Of a stretch of 52,741 bases of DNA, positions 1-8,466 are shown piece after piece. Source of the DNA: an uncultured Bradyrhizobium sp. GTDB taxonomy: Bacteria; Pseudomonadota; Alphaproteobacteria; Rhizobiales; Xanthobacteraceae. Every line of letters starts with the position of its first letter. The stretch's first letter is position 1. The notes below the pieces were generated by a model that was not told the origin of the DNA, ran no database searches, and worked only from the letters and a program-made list of their open reading frames with translations. Where the stretch lies: positions 1 to 52,741 of the forward strand of contig NZ_CAKZJO010000015.1 in NCBI RefSeq assembly GCF_936943645.1, given 5' to 3'. A program made the position numbers and the translations under genes.

Positions 1-14
1 GCTACGCGCGATCG

Positions 15-37
15 ACCCTCCCCCTCCAGGGGAGGGT
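15..37. repeat. Perfect 9-bp inverted repeat downstream of corC
   Basis: Arms ACCCTCCCC and GGGGAGGGT are perfect complements around a 5-nt loop. The hairpin lies just past the stop of the minus-strand CorC-like gene. No T-run follows on that strand, so it is either a weak terminator or one copy of a G/C-rich intergenic palindrome common in this genus. Confidence 0.5.
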
Positions 38-43
38 AAGAAA

Positions 44-1348
44 CTAAAACGACGTTCCGGCCCGTCTCGGCTTGGCCTCTTCCAGCTCCGCCTCGCGCGG
101 CACCGGTGAAATACGGAGCGCGGTGATGCGGTTGCGTTCGCGGCGGAGGACGCGGAAGCGGAAGCCGTGGAACGTAAAACTCTGGCCGCGGTCGGGGATC
201 GAGCGCGCCTCGTGGATGACGAGGCCGGCGACTGTCGTTGCCTCTTCATCGGGCAGATGCCAGTCCATGGCGCGGTTGAGATCGCGGATCGGCACCGAGC
301 CGTCGACCACGACCGAGCCGTCCGGCTGCGCGCGCACGCCGGCGACCACGACGTCGTGCTCGTCGGAGATGTCGCCGACGATCTCCTCCAGAATGTCTTC
401 CAGCGTCACGAGACCTTCGACTTCGCCGTACTCGTCGACGACAAGCGCGAAATGGGTTTTTCGCCGGCGGAAGGCCTTGAGCTGCTCGGAGACGGGCCGC
501 ATCTCCGGCACGAACCAGGGCGGCAGCGCGATGGTGGAGACGTCGATGCGCGAGGTGTCGCCGTCGGAGGCGCGGATCGCGCGCAGGAGATCCTTGGCGT
601 GGAGCACGCCGATGATGTTCTCCGGCTTCTCGCGCCAGAGCGGGATGCGGGTGTATTCGGTCGCCAGCACCTCGCGCACCAGCTCTTCCGGCGGCAGATC
701 GGCGTTGATCATCATCATCTCGGTGCGGTGGATCATGACGTCGGAGACCTGGAGCTCGCGCAGGTCCAAGAGGCCGCCGAGCATGTCGCGATCCTGCTTC
801 TCGAACTTGCCCTCGTGATGCAAAAGGTCGACCGCGCCGCGCAGGCGCTCGGTCGGCGACAGGATCGCCTGGTGCTCGCCGGCGAGACCGAACAGCCGCA
901 TCAACAGGCGCACGATGACTTCGACGATGCGCAGCAGCGGCCCCAGCACGTACATGGTGAGCCGCATCGGGCGCGCCACCGCGAGCGCGATACGGTCGGG
1001 CGCATTGATCGCGATGGTCTTGGGCAACACCTCCGCGAAGATCACGACCAGCGCGGTCATCACGCCGGTGGCGTAGAGCACGCCGACATCGCCGAACCAG
1101 GCCGTGAAGATGGCGGTCGCAATCGCCGAGGAGCCGATATTGGCGATGTTGTTGCCGAGCAGCAGCGCCCCGATCAGGCGCTCGCGCATGTCGAGCAGAT
1201 CCGAGACGACGTCGGCGTCGCGATTGCCCTGCTTGGAGAGGCGCAGCATGCTGGCGCGCGAGGCGCCGGTCAGCGCAGTCTCGCTCGCGGCGAAGAAGCC
1301 CGAGACGAGCAGGCAGAGAATGACGATGGTGAATCCGAGCCAGTCCAT
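44..1348 (-). CDS. HlyC/CorC-family transporter-like protein (CNNM and CBS domains)
   Basis: This 434-residue inner-membrane protein has an N-terminal DUF21/CNNM region with about four hydrophobic segments (residues 5-140). A pair of CBS domains follows (about 200-320), including the stretch HFALVVDEYGEVEGLVTLED, and then a C-terminal CorC_HlyC domain (about 335-415). The family is linked to magnesium or cobalt efflux and often carries the misleading label hemolysin; the substrate cannot be read from sequence. It is the last gene of a minus-strand run aroK-aroB-corC, starting 29 bp after the aroB stop, so it is probably cotranscribed. Length and domain order are normal for the family. Confidence 0.9.
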   Translation of the reverse strand: MDWLGFTIVILCLLVSGFFAASETALTGASRASMLRLSKQGNRDADVVSDLLDMRERLIGALLLGNNIANIGSSAIATAIFTAWFGDVGVLYATGVMTALVVIFAEVLPKTIAINAPDRIALAVARPMRLTMYVLGPLLRIVEVIVRLLMRLFGLAGEHQAILSPTERLRGAVDLLHHEGKFEKQDRDMLGGLLDLRELQVSDVMIHRTEMMMINADLPPEELVREVLATEYTRIPLWREKPENIIGVLHAKDLLRAIRASDGDTSRIDVSTIALPPWFVPEMRPVSEQLKAFRRRKTHFALVVDEYGEVEGLVTLEDILEEIVGDISDEHDVVVAGVRAQPDGSVVVDGSVPIRDLNRAMDWHLPDEEATTVAGLVIHEARSIPDRGQSFTFHGFRFRVLRRERNRITALRISPVPREAELEEAKPRRAGTSF

Positions 1349-1377
1349 GAACCACTCAACAGAAGTTCAATCGCGCA

Positions 1378-2526
1378 TCAAGCCTTTTGCGCGAGCTTCT
1401 CTTTCAGGAAATCGCGCACCGGCGCAGGCTCGACGTTCTTTGCGATCACGGCGCGCCCGACGGCTTCCAGCAGGATGAAGGTGAGCTTGCCGCGCTGGAC
1501 CTTCTTGTCCTGCGCCATCAGCGCCATCAGCGCGTCCGCATCCGCAAGCCCCTCCTGCGCGAAGCCGGCGATATCCTGCAGCCGTGTCGGGAGCCCCGCC
1601 TCGATCAGGTGCCGTTCGACGCGCGCGGCATCCTGCTCGCCGATCATGCCGAGCTTCGCCGAAAATTGCGCCGCCAGCGTCATGCCGATGGCAACGCCTT
1701 CGCCGTGGAACAGGCGGTCGGAGAAGCCGGTCGCGGCTTCCAGCGCGTGACCGAAGGTGTGGCCGAGATTGAGCAATGCGCGCTCGCCGGTCTCGCGCTC
1801 GTCACGCGAGACGACGCCCGCCTTGGCCCGGCAGGAGGTCGCGATCGCATGCTCGCGCGCCGAGCCGCCCGTGACGATGTCGGAATGGTTCTTCTCCAGC
1901 CAGGAGAAGAAGGCTTCATCCCCGAGCACGCCGTATTTGGCGACCTCGGCATAGCCGGCGCGGAACTGGCGCGGCGACAGCGTGTCGAGCACGGCGGTGT
2001 CGGCAATGACCAGCACCGGCTGGTGGAACGCCCCGAGCAGGTTCTTGCCCTGCGGCGAGTTGATGCCGGTCTTGCCGCCGACGGAGGAATCGACCTGCGC
2101 CAGCAGCGAGGTCGGCACCTGCACGAAGTCGACGCCGCGACGCAGGATCGCCGCGGCAAAGCCGGCGAGATCGCCGACCACGCCGCCGCCGAGCGCGATG
2201 ACGAGATCGTTGCGTTCGATTCGAGCGGCGATCAGGGCTTCGCTGACCTTTTCCAGGCCCGCATAGGTCTTGGAGATCTCGCCTTCCTCGACCACGATGC
2301 GCGAGGTCGGGATGCCGGCAGCTGCGAGCGAGGCTTCGGTCGGCTCGAGCCAGTGCTTGGCCACGGTCCGATCGGTCACGATCGCGGTGCGCACGCCGGG
2401 GCGCAAGGCCGCGATCCGTTCGCCGATCGAGGCCAGCACGCCGCGGCCGATGACGATGTCATAGGCGCGATCGCCGAGCGCGACGTCGACCGTGACGGGA
2501 TCGGAATGCTTCAACGGGGCAGTCAT
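1378..2526 (-). CDS. aroB: 3-dehydroquinate synthase
   Basis: This enzyme converts DAHP to 3-dehydroquinate, the second step of the shikimate pathway, in the cytoplasm using NAD and a divalent metal. The 382-residue protein has the glycine-rich NAD-binding stretch ALGGGVVGDLAGF (about 111-123) and the substrate-site segment SSVGGKTGIN. Probable metal ligands are E194, H256 and H274, in RAGYAEVAKYG, LNLGHTFGH and LFHGEGVAIG. Its ATG overlaps the aroK stop by four bases (2523-2526), indicating translational coupling of successive pathway enzymes, an order common in proteobacteria. Confidence 0.97.
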   Translation of the reverse strand: MTAPLKHSDPVTVDVALGDRAYDIVIGRGVLASIGERIAALRPGVRTAIVTDRTVAKHWLEPTEASLAAAGIPTSRIVVEEGEISKTYAGLEKVSEALIAARIERNDLVIALGGGVVGDLAGFAAAILRRGVDFVQVPTSLLAQVDSSVGGKTGINSPQGKNLLGAFHQPVLVIADTAVLDTLSPRQFRAGYAEVAKYGVLGDEAFFSWLEKNHSDIVTGGSAREHAIATSCRAKAGVVSRDERETGERALLNLGHTFGHALEAATGFSDRLFHGEGVAIGMTLAAQFSAKLGMIGEQDAARVERHLIEAGLPTRLQDIAGFAQEGLADADALMALMAQDKKVQRGKLTFILLEAVGRAVIAKNVEPAPVRDFLKEKLAQKA

Positions 2527-3146
2527 CTCAACGCACTCGCAACGTCGGCAGGGGGCTGGGCGGCATGCTCGCCGCTAAGATGGGCGTGCAGCGCCGCGAT
2601 GCACTCCTCGACGATTCTGTCGTGCGGCACGTCGCGCGATGCGATGGTGAGATCGGCCTTGCCGTAGACCGGCTCGCGCTCGGTGAGCAGGCGCGTCACG
2701 GTTCCTTCGGGATCGGCGGTCTGGAGCAGCGGACGGTCGGCGCGGCGGCGCACGCGGCGCATGATGACGTCATGGTCCGCCCGCAGCCAGATCGAGATCG
2801 CCTTGGCCGCGATGCGCGCGCGCGTCTCCTCGCGCATGAAGGCCCCGCCGCCGGTCGCCAGCACCACCGGCCCGCCGTCGAGCAGCCGCGCGATCACCCG
2901 CGCCTCGCCGTCACGGAAATACGCTTCGCCATGGCGCTCGAAGATCTCCGGGATGCTCATCTGCGCCGACGTCTCGATCTCGGTGTCGGCATCGACGAAG
3001 GGCAGCTTGAGCCGGAGAGCCATGCGGCGGCCGATGGTGGACTTGCCCACCCCCATCATACCGACGAGCACGATCGAGCGCGTCCCGAGCGCCGACAGGA
3101 TGTCGGCCTCTGGCGAAGCTGGTATCGGCAACGCGGCGTCGGACAT
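2523..3146 (-). CDS. aroK: Shikimate kinase
   Basis: This enzyme phosphorylates shikimate with ATP in the cytoplasm. The 207-residue protein has the P-loop GMMGVGKST (about 29-37), the shikimate-binding aspartate segment FVDADTEIE, the glycine-rich loop ATGGGAF and the lid segment RADRPLL. The reading frame stays open upstream to about 3401, but those residues are arginine-rich and unlike any kinase. The ATG at 3146 gives the usual short N-terminus, so I place the start there. It overlaps aroB by four bases and is divergent from the small gene at 3329. Confidence 0.95.
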   Translation of the reverse strand: MSDAALPIPASPEADILSALGTRSIVLVGMMGVGKSTIGRRMALRLKLPFVDADTEIETSAQMSIPEIFERHGEAYFRDGEARVIARLLDGGPVVLATGGGAFMREETRARIAAKAISIWLRADHDVIMRRVRRRADRPLLQTADPEGTVTRLLTEREPVYGKADLTIASRDVPHDRIVEECIAALHAHLSGEHAAQPPADVASALR

Positions 3147-3328
3147 GTCTCGCTCGGCTGGATCTCGCTCGATCTGCCGCCAAAGGCGGCAGCTTTGGCC
3201 ACCTATACGACCCCGAGGGGGCCCTCGCCAGAGGACTCTTGCCACGAAACGGCGAACATGTTGGATGATTTCATTGGTTAATTTGCCCGCCTCGACCCTG
3301 ACCTGGACCTGCTCCCGAGATCCTGCCG

Positions 3329-3475
3329 ATGCCCAGCCTGTTCCGCTTCCTGACGGTCGTCGCCGTGATCGCCGGCATCGTCTATGGCGTGGTCTTCGCA
3401 CTGGCCAATTTCGTCAGTCCCAAGTCGCGGGAAATGACGGTGACGATTCCGCCGGATAAGTTTCTCAAGAAATAG
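3329..3475 (+). CDS. Small single-pass membrane protein, 48 residues
   Basis: A short frame encodes MPSLFRFLTVVAVIAGIVYG followed by more hydrophobic residues to about 28, then a polar tail ending PPDKFLKK. The pattern is a single transmembrane helix with a charged C-terminal tail. The stop lies 17 bp before the xerD start, so the two are probably cotranscribed. I recall short proteins of this type at this place in related genomes, but no function is known to me. Clean hydrophobic pattern, codon bias and position support a real gene. Confidence 0.7.
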   Translation: MPSLFRFLTVVAVIAGIVYGVVFALANFVSPKSREMTVTIPPDKFLKK

Positions 3476-3492
3476 GAGCTAGCCTGAAGGGC

Positions 3493-4449
3493 ATGCGCAA
3501 CCCGCCCTCAGATGCCAAGCTCACCGGCCTGTTCCTCGACATGCTCGCCGCGGAACAGGGGGCCGGCCCCAACACGCTCGACGCCTATCGCCGCGACCTC
3601 AATGATTTCTCGGAATTTCTCGGCCGCGTCGGCCGCAGCTTTGCGGACGCCGAGACGCAAACGCTGCGCGACTATCTCGCCGATCTCGACGCCCGCGGCT
3701 TCAAATCCACCAGCGTGGCGCGGCGGCTGTCGGCGATGCGGCATCTCTATCGCTTCCTGCTGAACGAGCGCATCCGGGCCGAGGATCCCGCCGCGATCCT
3801 GTCCGGCCCCAAGCGCGGCCGCGGCCTGCCGAAAGTGCTGTCGATATCAGATGTCGACCGCATGCTCCGCCGCGCCAAGGAATTGAGCGAGGCGGAGGAT
3901 GCCTCGCCGGCGAAGCGGCTGCGGTCTTTGAGGCTCTATTGCCTGCTCGAGGTGCTCTACGCCACCGGCCTGCGCGTCTCCGAGCTGGTGGCGCTGCCGC
4001 GCACGGCGGCCAAGCGCGATGCGCGCATGATCGTGGTGCGCGGCAAGGGCAACAAGGAACGCCTGGTGCCGCTCAACGATGCCTCGCGGCAGGCGATGGC
4101 GGATTACCTCGCGGCGACGGAAGCCGCGAAGACGGAGAAGAAGGACAGCCTCGGCGCGTCGAAGTGGTTGTTTCCCTCCTTCGGCGAGAGCGGACATCTG
4201 ACGCGGCAGCATTTTGCCCGCGACTTGAAGGAGCTCGCGGTTGCCTCGGGCCTGCAGGCCCGGCTGGTCTCCCCGCACGTGCTGCGCCACGCCTTTGCCA
4301 GCCACCTCCTGCACAATGGTGCCGACTTGCGCATCGTGCAGACCCTGCTCGGCCATACCGACATCTCCACGACCCAGATCTACACCCATGTGGTCGAGGA
4401 GCGGCTGAAGAGCCTGGTGCGCGACCTGCATCCGCTGGCGGAGAAGTAG
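3493..4449 (+). CDS. xerD: Site-specific tyrosine recombinase XerD
   Basis: This recombinase works with XerC at the dif site to resolve chromosome dimers at division. The 318-residue protein has an N-terminal SAM-like core-binding domain (about 8-100) and a C-terminal catalytic domain. The full tyrosine-recombinase active set is visible: R161 (TGLRVSEL), K185 (GKGNKER), H262 and R265 (HVLRHAFASHLL), H288 (LGHTD) and nucleophile Y297 (TQIYTHV). Nearby genes are housekeeping and no attachment site or phage gene is seen, so a chromosomal XerD is more likely than a phage integrase. Starting at ATG 3493 gives the normal N-terminus. Confidence 0.95.
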   Translation: MRNPPSDAKLTGLFLDMLAAEQGAGPNTLDAYRRDLNDFSEFLGRVGRSFADAETQTLRDYLADLDARGFKSTSVARRLSAMRHLYRFLLNERIRAEDPAAILSGPKRGRGLPKVLSISDVDRMLRRAKELSEAEDASPAKRLRSLRLYCLLEVLYATGLRVSELVALPRTAAKRDARMIVVRGKGNKERLVPLNDASRQAMADYLAATEAAKTEKKDSLGASKWLFPSFGESGHLTRQHFARDLKELAVASGLQARLVSPHVLRHAFASHLLHNGADLRIVQTLLGHTDISTTQIYTHVVEERLKSLVRDLHPLAEK

Positions 4450-4463
4450 GGATAAGTGAGAGG

Positions 4464-4589
4464 TCTCGTGCCCCGGACGCAGCGCAGCACGTAAGTGATG
4501 CGCTGCTGAGCCGGGGCCCACGCAACTGGCTGGGTCCCGGCTCTGCGCAGCAGCGCTAAGAGGCGCTGCAGCGCGTCCGGGACACGAGA
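4464..4589. repeat. Long imperfect palindrome, repeat family A
   Basis: The outer arms at 4464-4480 and 4573-4589 match as inverted repeats at 16 of 17 positions, with further internal complementarity around GAGCCGGGGCCCA and TGGGTCCCGGCTC. A related element with the same terminal word (CTCGTGTCCCGGAC type) lies at 29483-29652. It fills much of the 322-bp gap between xerD and accA; I see no gene in the remaining bases. Confidence 0.75.
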
Positions 4590-4771
4590 GCCGGGCCAGG
4601 TAACCGAAACCGCCTTGACTTCGGCCACATCTCCGCAGAAAGAGCCGGGGCCTCATTCGTGATTTGGCGCGCTCCTGGGAGCGCACAGGTCAAGCCCTTG
4701 AAGAAGCTACACTTCTTATCCTGAAGCCAACCCCGCTTCGCTCTCTCGCCCCGTCCCCCTATATTGAGTTG

Positions 4772-5734
4772 ATGCAAGACCAGATGCGCAGCTATCTCGA
4801 CTTCGAAAAGCCCGTCGCCGAGCTCGACTCCAAGGTCGACGAATTGCGCGCGCTTGCCGCCTCCGGCACCGACATCTCCGAGGAGATCGGCAAGATCGAG
4901 GACAAGGCGGCGCAGGCGCTGGCGGATCTCTATCAAAACCTGACGCCCTGGCAGAAGACGCTGGTCGCGCGGCATCCGCAGCGGCCGCATTTCAACGACT
5001 TCATCAAGGGCCTGATCACCGAATTCACCCCGCTCGCCGGCGACCGCAAGTTCGGCGAGGACGAGGCGCTGGTCGCCGGCTTCGGCCGCTTCCGCGGCGA
5101 GGCGATCTGCGTGATGGGCCAGGAAAAAGGCGATTCCACCGAGAGCCGCATCAAGCATAACTTTGGCATGGCGAGGCCGGAAGGTTACCGCAAATGCGTG
5201 CGGCTGATGGAGATGGCCGAGCGGTTCGGCCTCCCCGTGCTGTCGCTGGCCGATTCCGCTGGCGCCTATCCCGGCATCGGCGCCGAGGAGCGGGGACAAG
5301 CCGAGGCGATCGCGCGCTCGACCGATGCCTGCATGGCGCTGACCGTGCCGAACGTCGCCATCGTCACCGGCGAGGGCATGTCGGGCGGCGCCATCGCCAT
5401 CACCACCGCCAACAAGGTCCTGATGCTGGAGCACGCGATCTACAGCGTGATCTCGCCGGAAGCGGCGTCCTCGATCCTCTGGCGCGACGGCACCAAGGCC
5501 CAGGAAGCCGCCAACAACATGAAGATCACCGCCCAGGACATGCTCCGCTTCGGGGTGATTGACGCCATCCTCAAGGAGCCGGTCGGCGGCGCCCACCGCG
5601 ACCCCGCCGCCATGATTGCCACCACTGGCGACGCCATCGCCAAGGCCTTCGACGAGCTGCGCGGCCTCGACGGCGACGCCATCCGCAAGCAGCGGCGGCA
5701 GAAATTTCTCGATATCGGCCGGAAACTGGGCTGA
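4772..5734 (+). CDS. accA: Acetyl-CoA carboxylase carboxyltransferase subunit alpha
   Basis: AccA is one half of the carboxyltransferase that moves CO2 from biotin carboxyl carrier protein to acetyl-CoA, the committed step of fatty-acid synthesis. The 320-residue protein begins MQDQMRSYLDFEKPVAELDS, a typical AccA N-terminal helical region, and continues into the crotonase-like fold with ADSAGAYPGIGAEERGQ and GEGMSGGAIAI (acyl-CoA and oxyanion segments). The frame is open upstream to 4664, but ATG 4772 gives the family length. No zinc finger is present, as expected for separate AccA and AccD subunits; accD is not in this window. Confidence 0.97.
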   Translation: MQDQMRSYLDFEKPVAELDSKVDELRALAASGTDISEEIGKIEDKAAQALADLYQNLTPWQKTLVARHPQRPHFNDFIKGLITEFTPLAGDRKFGEDEALVAGFGRFRGEAICVMGQEKGDSTESRIKHNFGMARPEGYRKCVRLMEMAERFGLPVLSLADSAGAYPGIGAEERGQAEAIARSTDACMALTVPNVAIVTGEGMSGGAIAITTANKVLMLEHAIYSVISPEAASSILWRDGTKAQEAANNMKITAQDMLRFGVIDAILKEPVGGAHRDPAAMIATTGDAIAKAFDELRGLDGDAIRKQRRQKFLDIGRKLG

Positions 5735-5754
5735 TTCGCTGCGATTCCGGTGCT

Positions 5755-5855
5755 GTAGGGTGGGCAAAGGCGCGCTCTTGCGCGACGTGCCCACGAATTC
5801 TCCCCAGTCACCAACAGGTCGTGGGCACGGCGCGATGCGCCTTTGCCCACCCTAC
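5755..5855. repeat. 101-bp palindromic element with perfect 19-bp terminal arms
   Basis: The ends 5755-5773 and 5837-5855 (GTAGGGTGGGCAAAGGCGC type) are perfect inverted copies. An inner pair around GTGCCCACGA and TCGTGGGCAC extends the stem, leaving a loop of about 25 nt. It sits 20 bp after the accA stop, so its hairpin could protect or terminate that transcript, but the symmetry and size suggest a dispersed miniature repeat. The following bases up to 6106 hold no recognisable gene. Confidence 0.8.
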
Positions 5856-6106
5856 AAGACCTCCCGCGCAGCCCCGGTAACCCCGCATTAACCCTTTTTT
5901 TGCCCAAATCAGCGATCTGAGTCTTGTCAGGGCCGAAAAGCCCAAGTTCCGTCCCAAGTCAGGCCCAAAGTCGCGTCCATTCAGTCTTCGTTGACCATGC
6001 CAATGGGGCAACGGGCTCGTGATCCCCGCTCGGGTTGCGACCACATGACCCAGAGGTTAGAATTTTAATCAATGGCTTCAGGGCATAAGCGCTGGGGCGT
6101 GAGCTG

Positions 6107-6127
6107 AAAAAGCCCGTCGTGACGGGC
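6107..6127 (-). terminator. Intrinsic-terminator-like hairpin on the minus strand
   Basis: A stem GCCCGTC/GACGGGC (6112-6118 and 6121-6127) is followed on the minus strand by five T residues. On the plus strand the same hairpin has no T-run after it. No minus-strand gene ends here, so it would stop antisense or intergenic transcription. It lies 64 bp before the likely start of the L,D-transpeptidase. Confidence 0.45.
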
Positions 6128-6190
6128 CCGGTTCTCCGGTCGGATCATGCGCCAAACGATTTGGGGTTCGCGCTTTCTGCCCGGCACGGT

Positions 6191-7759
6191 GTGGGGTCCA
6201 TCTTGATTTCTCGTTCGCTTGCTCGCGCGCTCTTGGCTTCGGTTGCGCTGATGACGGCCGGCGTTGTGCTGTCCGGCTGCGACACCGACCAGGTCTCGCT
6301 CGCGACCAACGCCAAGGCCAACCAGCCGGTGCCGCCAAAGCTGCTCGCCGCGATGGCCGAGAAGGACATGGATCTGCAATCGCCGATCCTGGTGCGCCTG
6401 TTCAAGCAGGAGGCCGAGCTCGAAGTCTGGAAGCAGACCCGCTCCGGCCAGTTCGCGCTGCTCAAGACCTATCCGATCTGCCGCTGGTCGGGCGACCTCG
6501 GCCCCAAGGTGCGCGAAGGCGACCGCCAGGCGCCGGAGGGATTCTACTCGATCAATCCGAGCCAGATGAATCCGCAATCGGCGTACTACCTGTCCTTCAA
6601 CACGGGTTATCCGAACGCGTTCGACAAGGCGCTGGGCCGCACCGGCTCGCAGCTGATGGTGCACGGCGATTGCTCCTCGCGCGGCTGCTACGCGATGACC
6701 GACGAGCAGATCGCCGAGATCTACTCGCTCGGCCGCGAATCCTTCTTCGGCGGCCAGAAGGCGTTCCAGCTGCAGGCCTATCCGTTCAAGATGACGCCGG
6801 TGAACATGGCCAAGCACCGGAACAATCCGAACATGCCGTTCTGGAAGATGATCAAGGAAGGCTATGATCATTTCGAGGTGACGCGGCAGGAGCCGAAGGT
6901 CGATTTCTGCGAGAAGAAGTACGTTTTCGACGCGACGCGCGCGCCCGATGCGAAGCGCGATCCGGTGTTCGACGCCTCGGCAAAGTGCCCGGCCTATGTG
7001 ATTCCCGAAGACGTCGTCGCCGCCGTGCGGGGCAAGCAAGCCAAGGACGAGGCGGAGTACGCGAGGCTGGTCGCCAAGGGCACGCCGGTGGCGCGCATGA
7101 ACACCGGCATCGACGGCGGCATGAACAAGGTGTTCGCCGCCAAGATTCCGGAAGGCTCGACCGGCCTGTCCGAGGGCGCCGAAGGCACCACGCTGCAGAT
7201 GCTCGCGATGGCGAAGGCGCCGGGCACGATCCCCGGCCACGTCAATCCGCCCAAGCCCAATCTCGATTCCGTCGCGTCCGCACCGGCGCCGCAGGAAGAG
7301 CCCGTCGTCGCCGTCAGCGCGCCCGCGGCAAGCACCCGCGTCGCCACCGCTCAGCCCACCGAGAAGTCTGGCGGCTTCTTCTCCAACCTCGGCCGCAAGA
7401 TGGGCATGGGCTCATCCGAGACGACTGCGACCACGCCACCGCCGCAAGCCACCGCTTCCGTCGCCCCGGCCGCGACGCCCGTGACGCCGCCGACAGCAGC
7501 GTCGCGGCTGAAGGCTGCCGTGACCCGGTTCGTGCCGGGGCATGACAAGTCCAAGGATGCCGCGAAGGAAGCGTCGAAGCCGGCTGTTGCGGCTTCCAAG
7601 CCCGCCGAGCCTGCGAAGCCCGACACCCGCCTCGCCCAGACGCGGCCCGCGCTGAAGCCGTCGGTGAGCGATGGTGCCGGTGAAGCAACGCAAATCATGG
7701 GCGCCGCGCCGGTGATCTCGTCGAACTCGTTCGACAGCCGCTTTGGGGCGATGAAGTAG
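6191..7759 (+). CDS. L,D-transpeptidase lipoprotein (YafK/YkuD type)
   Basis: A probable envelope enzyme forming 3-3 peptidoglycan cross-links or attaching protein to peptidoglycan. From the GTG at 6191 the protein has a lipoprotein signal with lipobox LSGC (Cys about 30). The YkuD-type catalytic segment is VHGDCSSRGCYAMTDE, with H about 158 and nucleophile C about 166. After about residue 280 the protein is a long Ala/Pro/Lys-rich tail of low complexity, probably disordered and wall-spanning. The frame opens at another GTG (6119) and a TTG at 6203 is also possible; the signal peptide favours 6191 or 6203. Length is unusual for YafK-like proteins because of the tail. Confidence 0.85.
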   Translation: MGSILISRSLARALLASVALMTAGVVLSGCDTDQVSLATNAKANQPVPPKLLAAMAEKDMDLQSPILVRLFKQEAELEVWKQTRSGQFALLKTYPICRWSGDLGPKVREGDRQAPEGFYSINPSQMNPQSAYYLSFNTGYPNAFDKALGRTGSQLMVHGDCSSRGCYAMTDEQIAEIYSLGRESFFGGQKAFQLQAYPFKMTPVNMAKHRNNPNMPFWKMIKEGYDHFEVTRQEPKVDFCEKKYVFDATRAPDAKRDPVFDASAKCPAYVIPEDVVAAVRGKQAKDEAEYARLVAKGTPVARMNTGIDGGMNKVFAAKIPEGSTGLSEGAEGTTLQMLAMAKAPGTIPGHVNPPKPNLDSVASAPAPQEEPVVAVSAPAASTRVATAQPTEKSGGFFSNLGRKMGMGSSETTATTPPPQATASVAPAATPVTPPTAASRLKAAVTRFVPGHDKSKDAAKEASKPAVAASKPAEPAKPDTRLAQTRPALKPSVSDGAGEATQIMGAAPVISSNSFDSRFGAMK

Positions 7760-7802
7760 GCGGGCACACCGCGCAGCTGTTTTCACGATCGACCATGTCT
7801 CT

Positions 7803-7936
7803 CCGTCACGCTGAGGTGGCCGCTTCTTCAGCGGCCCTCGAAGGGCGACGGCCCGGCTGGTAGTTCGGCCGTACATCCTTCGAGGCTCGATACGCGGTGC
7901 TGGTGCACCCGCGCTGCTCGCACCTCAGGATGACGG
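7803..7936. repeat. 134-bp intergenic palindromic repeat
   Basis: Ends CCGTCACGCTGAGGTG (7803) and CACCTCAGGATGACGG (ending 7936) are inverted matches at 14 of 16 positions. An inner CCTCGAAGG and CCTTCGAGG pair adds a second stem. I recognise this as a dispersed repeat of Bradyrhizobium-type genomes. Short open frames crossing it are not genes. Confidence 0.7.
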
Positions 7937-7978
7937 CGCCGGCAGGGTGCGTAGCCCGAACGAGGACCCACGCGATCG

Positions 7979-8466
7979 TCACTTCGGATAAATAAAATTT
8001 CTCTTTACCCGAATCGCGACACACCCTATACTCCCATGCCATCTCATCCCGCCGGAAGGGGCGGGTCGCGATCGTCACGGTTCGTGGGGTGAGTTGCGGT
8101 GGACGCGGGCGGTGTTGGCGCCAGGTGCGGTCGCAGGGCGGGGTGCCCCCCGTGAGCGATCAGCGGGCGCGTGTACGACAGCGCGGCTTGCGTACGGCAA
8201 AATCGTGTGGTCCTGGCGCCCGCAGGCTGGCGTCAAGTCTCCGCGGTGGTGTGCGTGCCCGACCGGGCTCTGCACATCAGCGATCTCGCGAGACGACGGG
8301 GGCAAGAGTGCATCGCTCCCCGGGGAGAGCACGACATAAGCCGTAAAGCCACTGCGCAGGGAAGGCCGGTTATCGGGCTGCACCTGTGTTTCCCCTGTGA
8401 GCGTTGACTGACGCATCATTGCACAGGGGCTCTCGGGTGCCAGCCGGTACCCGGCCTTCCCTGCGC
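7979..8466. repeat. Large dispersed intergenic repeat ending in a 113-bp inverted repeat
   Basis: This stretch matches in type a long intergenic repeat I recall from Bradyrhizobiaceae genomes, often misannotated as small hypothetical proteins. The part 8354-8466 is an inverted repeat whose 23-bp arms (8354-8376 and 8444-8466, GCGCAGGGAAGGCCGG type) differ at few positions, with an inner CCCCTGTG/CACAGGGG pair. Another stem TTCGGATAAA/TTTACCCGAA spans 7983-8013. Boundaries are estimates. From 8467 to 8661 I see one small hairpin (8466-8484) and no gene. Confidence 0.55.

Noticed and set aside
167..1750. Long plus-strand frames antisense to the CorC-like gene
   Set aside because: Arg/Asp/His-rich translations typical of antisense shadows in high-GC DNA; the minus-strand frame has clear family motifs.
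3493..4449. XerD as a phage or island integrase
   Set aside because: No attachment-site repeat, tRNA or mobile gene nearby; length and context fit the housekeeping recombinase.
6065..7240. 391-codon minus-strand frame over the L,D-transpeptidase
   Set aside because: Composition is that of an antisense shadow and no family motif appears, whereas the plus strand has a lipobox and YkuD catalytic site.
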